Shown piece after piece: positions 11,214 to 18,894 of a DNA stretch of 59,804 nucleotides. This DNA comes from Betaproteobacteria bacterium Ga0077532 (GTDB lineage Bacteria; Pseudomonadota; Gammaproteobacteria; Burkholderiales; Ga0077523): contig LNEE01000056.1 in NCBI GenBank assembly GCA_001464895.1, positions 1 through 59,804 on the forward strand, given 5' to 3'. Both the position numbers and the translations under genes were made by a program. The notes beneath the pieces were generated by a model. The model was not told where the DNA came from. It searched no databases and worked only from the letters and a program-made list of their open reading frames with translations. Position 1 is the first letter of the stretch. The number at the start of each line of letters is the position of its first letter.

Positions 11214-11290
11214 CCAGGGAGACTCAGATTGATTCGAACGGTCGCGCGGATGAATCAGAGTCTCCCGAGGCGACGACCGGGAGGCGCGCC

Positions 11291-11734
11291 TCAGCGGGCG
11301 TCCGCCGCCGGGACGTTGGGGTCGGTGACGAAACCGAGCTTCGTGAGCCCGGCATTCCGCGCGATCGCCATGATCTCGGCGAGCCGCTGGTACTTCGTGT
11401 TCATGTCGGCGCGCAGGTGCAGTTCGGGCTGCGGGTCACGGACGGCTGCCTGCGCCATGGCTGTGAGCAGGTCGCCCTCGGCCATCGGAGCGTCGTTCCA
11501 GAACACCCGGCCCTCGGCATCGACGGAGAGCGTCACGGTCTCGGGCTGCTCGGGGGCCGCGGTGCTCGAAGCCTTCGGCAGATCGATCTTGATGCCGTGG
11601 GTGAGCAGCGGTGCGGTGACGATGAAGATGATGAGGAGCACGAGCATCACGTCCACCAGCGGCGTGGTGTTGATCTCGGCCATCGGTTGCGGCGTGGACG
11701 CGCCACCTTGATCCTGGAAGCTCCCGAAGGCCAT
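11291..11734 (-). CDS. exbD: ExbD/TolR family biopolymer transport protein
   Basis: A 147-aa inner-membrane protein with one transmembrane helix, TTPLVDVMLVLLIIFIVTAP, carrying the proton-relay Asp, then a periplasmic domain ending in KLGFVTDP. ExbD works with ExbB to couple the proton gradient to TonB. The start MAFGSFQDQGGASTPQPMAE was chosen at the ATG 13 bp after the exbB stop; the longer open frame upstream is exbB read in another frame. No tonB gene is nearby, so this pair must work with a TonB encoded elsewhere or in a TolQR-like role. Confidence 0.92.
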   Translation of the reverse strand: MAFGSFQDQGGASTPQPMAEINTTPLVDVMLVLLIIFIVTAPLLTHGIKIDLPKASSTAAPEQPETVTLSVDAEGRVFWNDAPMAEGDLLTAMAQAAVRDPQPELHLRADMNTKYQRLAEIMAIARNAGLTKLGFVTDPNVPAADAR

Positions 11735-11747
11735 CGCGTCGATCTCC

Positions 11748-12491
11748 TCAGGCCGTGCGCGGTGCGCCGGCCGCCGTGGCGGTGGTCGAACCGGTCGGTG
11801 CTTCCACCCGTGCCCCGGTCGCCAGGAAGGCGTGGAGGTCGTGGGCGAAGGCGTCGAGATCCGCAAGGATCACCCGGTTGAGGCGTGTGAGTGCGTTGTA
11901 CCCGAGCACCGCAGGGATGGCGACCGCAAGGCCGAGCGCCGTCATGATCAGCGCCTCGCCCACGGGGCCGGCCACCTTGTCGATGCTGGCCTGGCCGCTG
12001 GCGCCGATCCCGATAAGGGCGTGATAGATGCCCCAGACGGTGCCGAAGAGGCCGACGAACGGAGCGGTGCTGCCCACGGAGGCCAGCAGCGCGAGTCCGG
12101 TTTCGAGGCGGGACTGCGCGCGGTTGATGCCCTGGCGCAAGGACCGCGTGACGAATTCCGAGAGGGAAAGCGCCTCACCCAGCCGCCCGGCTTGGTGACG
12201 CTGATGGTGCGCGGCCCCGTTCACCCCGGCACGGGCCAGTTCTACGAACGGATTGGTGGGCCCGGCGCGCATCTCCTCGACGGCGCGAGCGAGGTTGGGC
12301 GTATTCCAGAAATTGTCGATCGTGCGGCGCGCACCCTGCCGGATGGACCACGCGCGGAAAACCTTGGAGAGGATCACCGCCCAGCTCCCCACCGACATCG
12401 CGAACAGGAGCACCGCGATCGCCATCCCGACGGCGTCGGTCTGCTGGAGGAAGGCGATCAGGCCGTGGGGCGCAGGGGTCGGAGTTGGCAT
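11748..12491 (-). CDS. exbB: MotA/TolQ/ExbB proton channel family protein
   Basis: A 247-aa inner-membrane protein. It has an N-terminal hydrophobic segment (GMAIAVLLFAMSVGSWAVIL), a long cytoplasmic stretch, and the TolQ/ExbB core LLASVGSTAPFVGLFGTVWG followed by GEALIMTALGLAVAIPAVLG. It forms the proton channel with ExbD, encoded 13 bp downstream. The start MPTPTPAPHGLIAFLQQTDA at 12491 gives the usual family length. The 229 bp to dksA hold no gene; a small palindrome ATGCTG-GT-CAGCAT lies at 12692-12705. Confidence 0.93.
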   Translation of the reverse strand: MPTPTPAPHGLIAFLQQTDAVGMAIAVLLFAMSVGSWAVILSKVFRAWSIRQGARRTIDNFWNTPNLARAVEEMRAGPTNPFVELARAGVNGAAHHQRHQAGRLGEALSLSEFVTRSLRQGINRAQSRLETGLALLASVGSTAPFVGLFGTVWGIYHALIGIGASGQASIDKVAGPVGEALIMTALGLAVAIPAVLGYNALTRLNRVILADLDAFAHDLHAFLATGARVEAPTGSTTATAAGAPRTA

Positions 12492-12720
12492 CGAGACGTC
12501 CTGTGAATCTGAAGTGCGTCGGCTCTCGGCGAACCGAAGCGACCGGCGGACGCAGTGCATCGACCGGCCGGGCGAGATACGTCAGCATCGCCGAGGTCGC
12601 ACGGCGCCCGTACTACTGTCCGGAGCGAACCGTTCCGGCCTCGACCACAACGAACCGGCATCGGGCGCCGGCCCATGCTCACGCCGGACCAATGCTGGTC
12701 AGCATAGAGCCGGACCGGTG

Positions 12721-13272
12721 CTAATCGCCATACATGCGCTGCATGCGCTCCCGGCGCTCCTGCGCCTCGATCGTGAGCGTCGCCGTGGGCCGCGCCAGGA
12801 GGCGGCGGACACCGATGGGTTCGCCCGTCTCGGCGCAGTACCCGTAGGCACCCTCCTCGATGCGCTGAAGAGCTTCGTCGATCTTCTTCAGCAGCTTGCG
12901 CTCGCGGTCGCGGGTCCGCAGTTCGAGGGCCTGCTCCTCCTCCTGCGTGGCCCGGTCGGACACGTCGCTGGTCGCCTCGGTTTCCCGGAGGTGCTCGCTG
13001 GTGTCGCGCACGTTCGCCAGGAGTTCTTCCTTCTGGCGGCGTAGCCGGTCGCGGAAGAACGCAAGCTGGGCTTCGTTCATGTAGTCCCTGGCCGGCTGGG
13101 CAATCAGTTGCTCCTCGGTGAGGAGCACCCGAGCGGATGCAGGCTTCTCGCCGGCGGCGGGCGCAACTGGCGTCGCAGGGACTGCGGCGGGGACGTCCGG
13201 CGCCACGGCGGCGGACACGGTGGCAGCGGCGGTGGCCGCTGCGGCAGCTTTCTTCGTCGGTTTGCGTTCCAT
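12721..13272 (-). CDS. dksA: RNA polymerase-binding transcription factor DksA
   Basis: DksA binds the RNA polymerase secondary channel and, with ppGpp, adjusts promoters such as those of rRNA and tRNA. The coiled-coil (NEAQLAFFRDRLRRQKEELL onward), the tip region with DVSDRATQEEE, and the C-terminal EEGAYGYCAETGEPIGVRRL to ARPTATLTIEAQERRERM are clear. Only one of the four zinc-finger cysteines is present (YCAET, then TIEAQ). This is the cysteine-poor form known from many alpha- and betaproteobacteria. At 183 aa it is longer than the 151 aa of E. coli because of an Ala/Pro-rich N-terminal extension of about 45 residues. Confidence 0.9.
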   Translation of the reverse strand: MERKPTKKAAAAATAAATVSAAVAPDVPAAVPATPVAPAAGEKPASARVLLTEEQLIAQPARDYMNEAQLAFFRDRLRRQKEELLANVRDTSEHLRETEATSDVSDRATQEEEQALELRTRDRERKLLKKIDEALQRIEEGAYGYCAETGEPIGVRRLLARPTATLTIEAQERRERMQRMYGD

Positions 13273-13493
13273 AGGTACTTCTCGGCACAGCCTCCGATTT
13301 TGGCGGCGGGGAAGAGTGCACTGCTACGGCGCCGAGCGCAAGATGCCAGATGGAAAAAGCGGGCACCTCGCGGCTCGGGGGCGGTCTGAGTCGTCGGCCG
13401 CACTCGATCGCAGCAGGATGCAGCCTCCCGGACGAGGAGGCGCCCCGCGAACATCGACGCCCGGCCCTGCCCTATCCACGGAGGAACCTCGTC

Positions 13494-13898
13494 ATGGAAG
13501 CCGCATCCACGAATACTGCACCCACCCCTTCCACCCGTACCACCCACGCGAGGCCCGTCCGATGGCTCGCGGCGATCGTCGCAGCCGGCGCGCTCTCGGG
13601 GCCGGCCCACGCCGAGTTCGCGAGCAGCGAAAACATCTTCGACTGGCTGACCGAAGCCTCCCGCAAAGGCGGGTCGTTCAAGGACAGCACCCTCTCCCTC
13701 GGCTACGTGGTCGGCGTCCACGACCTGCTGCCCGACGGCGAAGTCTGCCTCCCGCCCAAGGCGACCGCCAAGCAGATGCAACTCGATATCCTGCAATGGA
13801 TGAAGGACCACCGGCCACAGTGGGATCCGGTCGGCGCCCGCACCGTGCGTCGCGCGCTCATGGAGACGTACGCCTGCCCGGGAGAGCCCGCCCAGTAG
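13494..13898 (+). CDS. Secreted Rap1a/Tai-domain-like protein
   Basis: A 134-aa protein with an N-terminal export signal (RPVRWLAAIVAAGALSGPAHA then EFASSEN). The mature part SLGYVVGVHDLLPDGEVCLP and KATAKQMQLDILQWMKDHRP has the spacing of the small Rap1a/Tai domain: two cysteines (VCLPP and YACPG) and the GYVxGV motif. Rap1a proteins are periplasmic immunity proteins of Serratia T6SS amidase effectors, but most family members have no effector nearby. None is seen here, so an immunity role is not supported. The ATG at 13494 follows GGAGG. It is divergent from dksA. Confidence 0.7.
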   Translation: MEAASTNTAPTPSTRTTHARPVRWLAAIVAAGALSGPAHAEFASSENIFDWLTEASRKGGSFKDSTLSLGYVVGVHDLLPDGEVCLPPKATAKQMQLDILQWMKDHRPQWDPVGARTVRRALMETYACPGEPAQ

Positions 13899-13904
13899 AT
13901 GCCT

Positions 13905-13940
13905 CATCGGCCCCGCCGCGAACCCGCGGCGGGGCCGATG
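13905..13940. terminator. Strong hairpin between converging genes
   Basis: A perfect 16-bp stem CATCGGCCCCGCCGCG / CGCGGCGGGGCCGATG with loop AACC sits 6 bp after the Rap1a-like stop codon and 22 bp from the end of the converging sensor kinase gene. It has no T-run on either strand, so it is terminator-like but not a canonical intrinsic terminator. Confidence 0.55.
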
Positions 13941-13962
13941 GCGGTCGAGTCCTGACGAAACC

Positions 13963-16956
13963 TCAGGCCTCGCGGGCGGCCATCAGTGCGTCGATGGCTG
14001 CCTGCAGATCGTCGAGCGAGAAGGGCTTCGGCAGGTAGGCGTCCATGCCCGCCGCAAGGCAGGCCGCGCGGTCGGAGACCATCGCATTGGCGGTGAGCGC
14101 GAGGATGGGCATCCTCGTCGCGCCACCCGCCCGTTCGATCTCTCGGATGTGCCGCGTCAGGGCCAGACCGTCCAGGCCGGGCATCTGGATGTCGAACACG
14201 CCGACATCGAACGCCCCGGGCGCGAACTGCTCCAGCGCCCGGGTGCCGTCTTCCGTGATGGTCGCGACATGCCCCAGTCTGCGGAGGACCGCCTCCACTA
14301 CGCGGCGATTCACCGGATTGTCCTCCGCCACCAGCACCCGCAACGACTTTGCCGCGGTGGCCGCAGCCGTGATCGGCTGCGCCTTGGCCTCGGGCAGAGC
14401 CGCCGCGACCGGCAGGTTCACCGTGAAACTGAAGTTGCTGCCCTCACCCGGCCGGCTCGCGACCTGCAGCCGGCCACCCATCGCCGCCACCAGACGCGAC
14501 GAGATCGTGAGTCCGAGACCGGTACCGCCGTACCGGCGCGTGATGGAGTTGTCCGCCTGGCTGAACGCCTCGAAGATCGCTTCGCAACGGTCCTCGGGGA
14601 TCCCGATGCCGGTGTCGATCACGGCGAAGGTGAGCGCGCAGGTGCCAGGCATCCCAGGCGACGCCGTCACCTCCAGACGAACCTCGCCGCGCTCCGTGAA
14701 CTTGATCGCATTGCCCACGAGGTTCACCAGCACCTGGCGCAACCGCAGGGCATCGCCGGAGACCATGGCCGGCACCTCCGCGGCCACCGTCACGCGGAGC
14801 GGCAGCCCCTTCGCCTCGGCCGCAGGTGCCATCAGTCGATCGATGTCGCCGAGACTCCGGCGCAGGTCGAACGGCTCGGCCGACAACTCCACGCGGCCGG
14901 CGTCCAGCCGTGAGAAGTCGAGGATGTCGTTGATCACCTCGAGCAGGTGCTCGCCGGAGGCCCGCACGGTGGCAACCTGTTCGCGCTGCTCGGCGGTGAG
15001 GGGCGTGCGGGCGAGCAGTTCGGTCATCCCGAGCACCCCGTTCAAGGGCGTGCGGATCTCGTGGCTCACGTTCGCGAGGAAATCGCTCTTGGCGCGACTG
15101 CCCTCCTCGGCGTGCTCCTTCGCGATGCGGAGCGCCTCCTCGGCCGCGCGCCGCTCGGTGATGTCGGCGATCGCGCCGACCATGCGCTGCGGCTTCCCGT
15201 CGCCCCCGAGGATCGACTGCCCGATCGAGCGCACCCAGACGTACAGACCGTCATGGCGCAGCACGCGGAACTCCTCGTCGAACACCGTGCCGTCGGCCAG
15301 ATGGCGCGCGAAGCTCGCGAGGGTGCGTTCACGGTCGGCCGGATGCACCAACCGCGCGAGGGCATGGTCCACCTGTTCGTTCTCGTCCAGCGCGGCGCCG
15401 AGGATCTCCTGGTAGCGCTCGGACCGGTTGACGCGCCCCGTCGCGAGATCCCAGTCCCACACGCCTTCGCGCGATGCCGCGACCACGATCGCGAGCCGCT
15501 CCTCGTTGCGGACGGCCCGCCGCTCCGCACCCTCGAGGCGATGCACCGTCTCGCCAAGGTGACGCCCCATCTCCCGGATCCGCTCGCTGGAGTCGTGCAT
15601 CTCGCGGATGGGCATGTCCACCGCCGGGTGATCGTAGTCGCCGGCGCCGATCCCGCGCACGATGCGATCGATCTCGAGCAGCGGACGTGTGAGCTTGCGG
15701 CTGTCGGACTCCGCGCGCCGGTAGAGGACGGCGAAGAAGATCGCGTAGAAGACAACCATCCCGCCCACCATCGTCCACGCCACGGTGTCGGCGCGCGCGC
15801 GCAGGCGGTCGATCACCGAGTACACGTTGTCGCGCGGCACGATCACCACGAGCTTCCAGCCCGGCGCCGGCACCGTCGCCCACGCAACCAGCTTCGGCCC
15901 CGCGAATGCGATCTCGGCCACGCCCGAGTCTCCACGCTGGACCTCCCGACCGACCGTTGCCAGCGCCGCGCGCTTGAAGAGGTTGAAGTCGTCGGGCTTC
16001 AGGGTGTCCTGCTGGATGGCTGTCTGGTAGTCGTGCTTCGTCAATTCCGCGAGTCCCCACTCGGCCTCGCCGCGCTTGGGCAGCGCGATCACCGTACCCT
16101 GCGCCGACACCAGCACCCCGTAGCCCTCCCACGGGATGTCGAGACTCAGCACGCGCTGGATGATCGTCTCGATCGTGACGTCGATGCCGACCACGCCTTC
16201 CAGGAAGTCCGCGCGGTACACGGGCGCGATCGCCGAGACGATCCAGCCGGCCCCGGCGGGGTCGAGATACGCGTCCGTCCACACCACACCGCGCTGCGGG
16301 TTGTGCTTCTCGTCGGCCTCGTAATAGAAGTTGAAGCTGGGGATGTCCATCCCGGGCGGGTACTGCGGCAGCACGTCGAAGTACGGATAGATCCGGTTCA
16401 TCGAGTCGTGCGTGTTGAAGTAGCTTTGCACGACCATCGGATGCGCTGCGCGGATCGCCTTCAGCGCGCGATCGAGCTGCGCCAGACGGTGCGCCTTCGC
16501 CTTCTCAGCCGGACCCACCGGCACCACGCCGCTGTAGTAGAGCGCCGAGCCGCCGGTATCGCGTGCGGAGTAGTACATCCCCTCCGGCGACCTCCGATAG
16601 CTCGCTATGACCTCCGGCGGCGGCGTGTACGGTGTGTCGAGCGACACGCGCGCCTCGGCACGCAGCACCTCTGCGAGACTCGCCACCGCACCGAGCTTCT
16701 CCTCGATGTTGAGCGCCTCCCGCCGCGCGATGCCGGCGACCTCGAAGCGTGCCTGCTCGGTGATCGAGGCGAGGTTCGCGCGGTGCGACAGCATCGTGGT
16801 CGCGATGTACGCCGCGATGATCACCACCTCGACGAGCAGCAGCGGAACGAGCGTGGTCTTGACGTACGAGAGCCAGATCCAGCGCGCCGCCGAGATCCGC
16901 CGGGGCGATGCCGGCGTCGGGCCCAGGGGTGAGTCGGTCATGCGTGAGTCGGTCAT
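13963..16956 (-). CDS. Hybrid sensor histidine kinase (Cache-HAMP-PAS-HisKA-HATPase-REC)
   Basis: A 997-aa membrane sensor. TM1 is about residues 30-52 (KTTLVPLLLVEVVIIAAYIA). A large periplasmic dCache-like domain extends to about 385, and TM2 is about 390-412. A HAMP-like linker, then a PAS domain (about 490-610, ending MVGAIADITERRAAEEAL), lead into the HisKA H-box NVSHEIRTPLNGVLGMTELL with phospho-His near 631. The HATPase has N-box NLVGNAIKF and G-boxes DTGIGIPE and GGTGLGL. A C-terminal receiver has phospho-acceptor Asp in VGVFDIQMPGLDG (near 922). The ligand is unknown; Cache domains often bind amino or organic acids. Two in-frame ATGs (16956 and 16941) arise from a 15-bp tandem duplication. 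No output regulator gene is adjacent. Confidence 0.93.
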   Translation of the reverse strand: MTDSRMTDSPLGPTPASPRRISAARWIWLSYVKTTLVPLLLVEVVIIAAYIATTMLSHRANLASITEQARFEVAGIARREALNIEEKLGAVASLAEVLRAEARVSLDTPYTPPPEVIASYRRSPEGMYYSARDTGGSALYYSGVVPVGPAEKAKAHRLAQLDRALKAIRAAHPMVVQSYFNTHDSMNRIYPYFDVLPQYPPGMDIPSFNFYYEADEKHNPQRGVVWTDAYLDPAGAGWIVSAIAPVYRADFLEGVVGIDVTIETIIQRVLSLDIPWEGYGVLVSAQGTVIALPKRGEAEWGLAELTKHDYQTAIQQDTLKPDDFNLFKRAALATVGREVQRGDSGVAEIAFAGPKLVAWATVPAPGWKLVVIVPRDNVYSVIDRLRARADTVAWTMVGGMVVFYAIFFAVLYRRAESDSRKLTRPLLEIDRIVRGIGAGDYDHPAVDMPIREMHDSSERIREMGRHLGETVHRLEGAERRAVRNEERLAIVVAASREGVWDWDLATGRVNRSERYQEILGAALDENEQVDHALARLVHPADRERTLASFARHLADGTVFDEEFRVLRHDGLYVWVRSIGQSILGGDGKPQRMVGAIADITERRAAEEALRIAKEHAEEGSRAKSDFLANVSHEIRTPLNGVLGMTELLARTPLTAEQREQVATVRASGEHLLEVINDILDFSRLDAGRVELSAEPFDLRRSLGDIDRLMAPAAEAKGLPLRVTVAAEVPAMVSGDALRLRQVLVNLVGNAIKFTERGEVRLEVTASPGMPGTCALTFAVIDTGIGIPEDRCEAIFEAFSQADNSITRRYGGTGLGLTISSRLVAAMGGRLQVASRPGEGSNFSFTVNLPVAAALPEAKAQPITAAATAAKSLRVLVAEDNPVNRRVVEAVLRRLGHVATITEDGTRALEQFAPGAFDVGVFDIQMPGLDGLALTRHIREIERAGGATRMPILALTANAMVSDRAACLAAGMDAYLPKPFSLDDLQAAIDALMAAREA

Positions 16957-16989
16957 GCGTGAGGCGATCCGGAATCGGGCATGGGGCGG

Positions 16990-17835
16990 CTATCGACTCG
17001 CCCCGGTGCTTCTGGACCCCACGCCATACCGCGACGCCCATCCGAGACCGGCCACCGTGTCGCCTTTCGGCCGGTACTCGCATCCGATCCAGCCGTCGTA
17101 GCCCAGGCTGTCCAGGAGATCGAAGAGGAACGGATAGTGGATCTCACCCACGTCGGGCTCGTGGCGACCCGGCACGCCCGCGATCTGCAGATGGTGCAGG
17201 CGCGGCAGGCAGGCGCGCAGCGTGTCGGCGAGATGCCCCTCCAGCACCTGCATGTGATAGCAGTCGAGATGCAGCCGGACGTTGTCGCGGGCGATCGCAT
17301 CCAGCAGCCGGCAGGCGTGATCCGAATGGTTCAGGAAGTAGCCGTGCATGCCCTCGGTGGTGTAGCTGGGCCCGCCCTGCACCACGCCCATCCGCGGATT
17401 GATGGGCTCGATCACGACCGTCATCCCGTGCGGCGCGAGCACGTCCGCAGCCACCCGCAGGTTCGCGACATACACCGCCTCGCACGCCGCGTAGTCCATC
17501 CCCGGACCCACCACGCCCGCCATCACGTGCACCGTCGGGCAGTCGAGCGCCTGCCCGTAGACGATCACGCGTTCGAGACTCTCGCGGAACTCGGCCTCGC
17601 GACCCGGCAGGCAGGCGAGGCCGCGCTCACCGGCGTTCCAGTCGCCCATCGGCGCATCGAAGAGCACCATCTCGAGGTGATGGGCATCCAACTGCGCGCG
17701 TAGCAGGGCCGGCGGGTAGTCGTAGGGCACCTGGAACTCCACACCGCGGAATCCGCTCCGCGCCGCCGCGGCGAATCGGTCGAGAAAGGGCAGTTCGGTG
17801 AACAGGTAGTGCAGATTGGCAGCGAATCTTGGCAA
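16990..17835 (-). CDS. Hydroxypyruvate isomerase family protein (Hyi / OtnI type)
   Basis: A 281-aa TIM-barrel sugar isomerase-like enzyme (AP_endonuc_2 fold). PRFAANLHYLFTELPFLDRF at the start, VVIEPINPRMGV with the metal-ligand Glu, LHLDCYHMQVLEG with metal-ligand Asp and His, HLQIAGVPGRHEPDVGEI, and YDGWIGCEYRP with a catalytic Glu all match Hyi/OtnI. The activity is hydroxypyruvate to tartronate semialdehyde, or 2-oxotetronate isomerisation. Without the usual glxR or otn neighbours the choice cannot be made. The start is TTG with GGAG upstream. It lies 33 bp upstream of the sensor kinase gene on the same strand. Confidence 0.88.
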   Translation of the reverse strand: MPRFAANLHYLFTELPFLDRFAAAARSGFRGVEFQVPYDYPPALLRAQLDAHHLEMVLFDAPMGDWNAGERGLACLPGREAEFRESLERVIVYGQALDCPTVHVMAGVVGPGMDYAACEAVYVANLRVAADVLAPHGMTVVIEPINPRMGVVQGGPSYTTEGMHGYFLNHSDHACRLLDAIARDNVRLHLDCYHMQVLEGHLADTLRACLPRLHHLQIAGVPGRHEPDVGEIHYPFLFDLLDSLGYDGWIGCEYRPKGDTVAGLGWASRYGVGSRSTGASR

Positions 17836-17965
17836 CGGAGTTTCTCCAGGGTTCGTGGGCCGAACGCATCACGCACCCACGCTGTTCCAGACATGAAATC
17901 GCAACGCGCTCCCGCGAGACTCGAAGATCGGGCGCGGAAGTCACGCGCCGATTCACCGGATCACC

Positions 17966-18697
17966 ATGAGCGACCCCTTCGGCGACCGCATCCCTTCGGA
18001 TGCCCGCGAGGCACTTTACCGCGAGAACGCGCGCGCGCGTCAGTCGCCGGCACGCCTCGCCCCGGAGGCCGTCGGCGACGACACCTCCGTGGCGGTGCTC
18101 GGGCTGGAACAGGGCACCATCAGCCGCCTCTACCGGTGCGGGATCGTGCGCCTGCGCGATCTTCTCGACCACTGCGTGGAGGACCTCTGGCGGCGGGTCG
18201 GCCGCCACGGCATCGCCGACATCCTCGACCGCCTCGACCGCATCGGCATCCCGCTCCCGTCGCTCACGGACCAGGCGCGATGGCGTCTCGGCCTCCTGTC
18301 GCGGGAAGCGGCGGTGGTCGCGTTGGATGCCGACACCCCGGTGGCCGACCTGTGGCCGCGACTCGGGCAGCCGCTCGTCGACACGCTGCTCCGCCGGGGT
18401 CTGCTGCGGCTGAGGGACCTCGCGCCGCAGGACGACGAGGCCGTTCTCCAGCTCTACCGCCTGGGGCGGGCGAACCTCGGACGAATACGCCAGCTCCTGG
18501 AAGCCGCGTTGGGCTCGACCGACGACGCTGACGACCATCGGTGGATCAGCGCGGGCATCGAGGTGATCCGGCAGCGCGAACAGAATGGGCGGCGCCGGAC
18601 GCGCGGCGTCGAACCGGAGACCCGCACGGAACGTTCGTCGGGCCGGCGTACGACGTCCGGGAACACGACGGGCCTTCACCGGGGGTTGCGACCATGA
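17966..18697 (+). CDS. Protein with two RNA polymerase alpha-CTD-like helix-hairpin-helix domains
   Basis: A 243-aa soluble protein of no named family. Residues about 42-98 (VLGLEQGTISRLYRCGIVRL then RDLLDHCVEDLWRRVGRHGI) follow the pattern of the RpoA C-terminal domain: a short helix, a central helix after a Cys/Gly turn, a 'DL' segment, and a Gly-containing hairpin before the last helix. A second copy spans about 125-185 (TPVADLWPRLGQPLVDTLLR then RGLLRLRDLAPQDDEAVLQL). The Arg that contacts UP-element DNA in RpoA (R265) is not conserved in my alignment by eye. The C-terminal 60 residues are Arg/Thr-rich and probably disordered. It overlaps the next gene by 4 bp (ATGA). Nucleic-acid or polymerase binding is inference. 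Confidence 0.62.
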   Translation: MSDPFGDRIPSDAREALYRENARARQSPARLAPEAVGDDTSVAVLGLEQGTISRLYRCGIVRLRDLLDHCVEDLWRRVGRHGIADILDRLDRIGIPLPSLTDQARWRLGLLSREAAVVALDADTPVADLWPRLGQPLVDTLLRRGLLRLRDLAPQDDEAVLQLYRLGRANLGRIRQLLEAALGSTDDADDHRWISAGIEVIRQREQNGRRRTRGVEPETRTERSSGRRTTSGNTTGLHRGLRP

Positions 18698-18894
18698 CCG
18701 ACACGCCGCGCATCCCGCCGGAACCCAACTGGGCCGACTACATCGACGCGCTGCGGAGGTTCGATCCACCCACGCTGCGTCTTGCCCGGCGGCAGCGGGC
18801 GCTGGAGGCGCCGTTCGAGTTGCCGCCAGCCGCCGAAGGCGACGATGCTGACCAGTGGTGGCGCCCGTCCGGCGCCGGAACTCCTAGAAGGTGA
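18694..18894 (+). CDS. Hypothetical protein coupled to the alpha-CTD-like gene
   Basis: A 66-aa protein, MTDTPRIPPEPNWADYIDAL then RRFDPPTLRLARRQRALEAP, with an acidic Trp-containing end (DDADQWWRP). I recognise no family. The ATG at 18694 overlaps the stop of the preceding gene as ATGA, which supports translation as the second gene of a two-gene operon. It ends inside the last codons of the converging epsL gene (11-bp overlap). Confidence 0.5.
   Translation: MTDTPRIPPEPNWADYIDALRRFDPPTLRLARRQRALEAPFELPPAAEGDDADQWWRPSGAGTPRR

Noticed and set aside
13494..13898. T6SS immunity protein reading of the Rap1a-like gene
   Set aside because: No effector, VgrG, PAAR or other T6SS gene is nearby. The domain also occurs in many unrelated secreted proteins.
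14947..16932. Plus-strand 661-codon open frame opposite the sensor kinase
   Set aside because: Same reason: antisense shadow of a gene with complete domain motifs.
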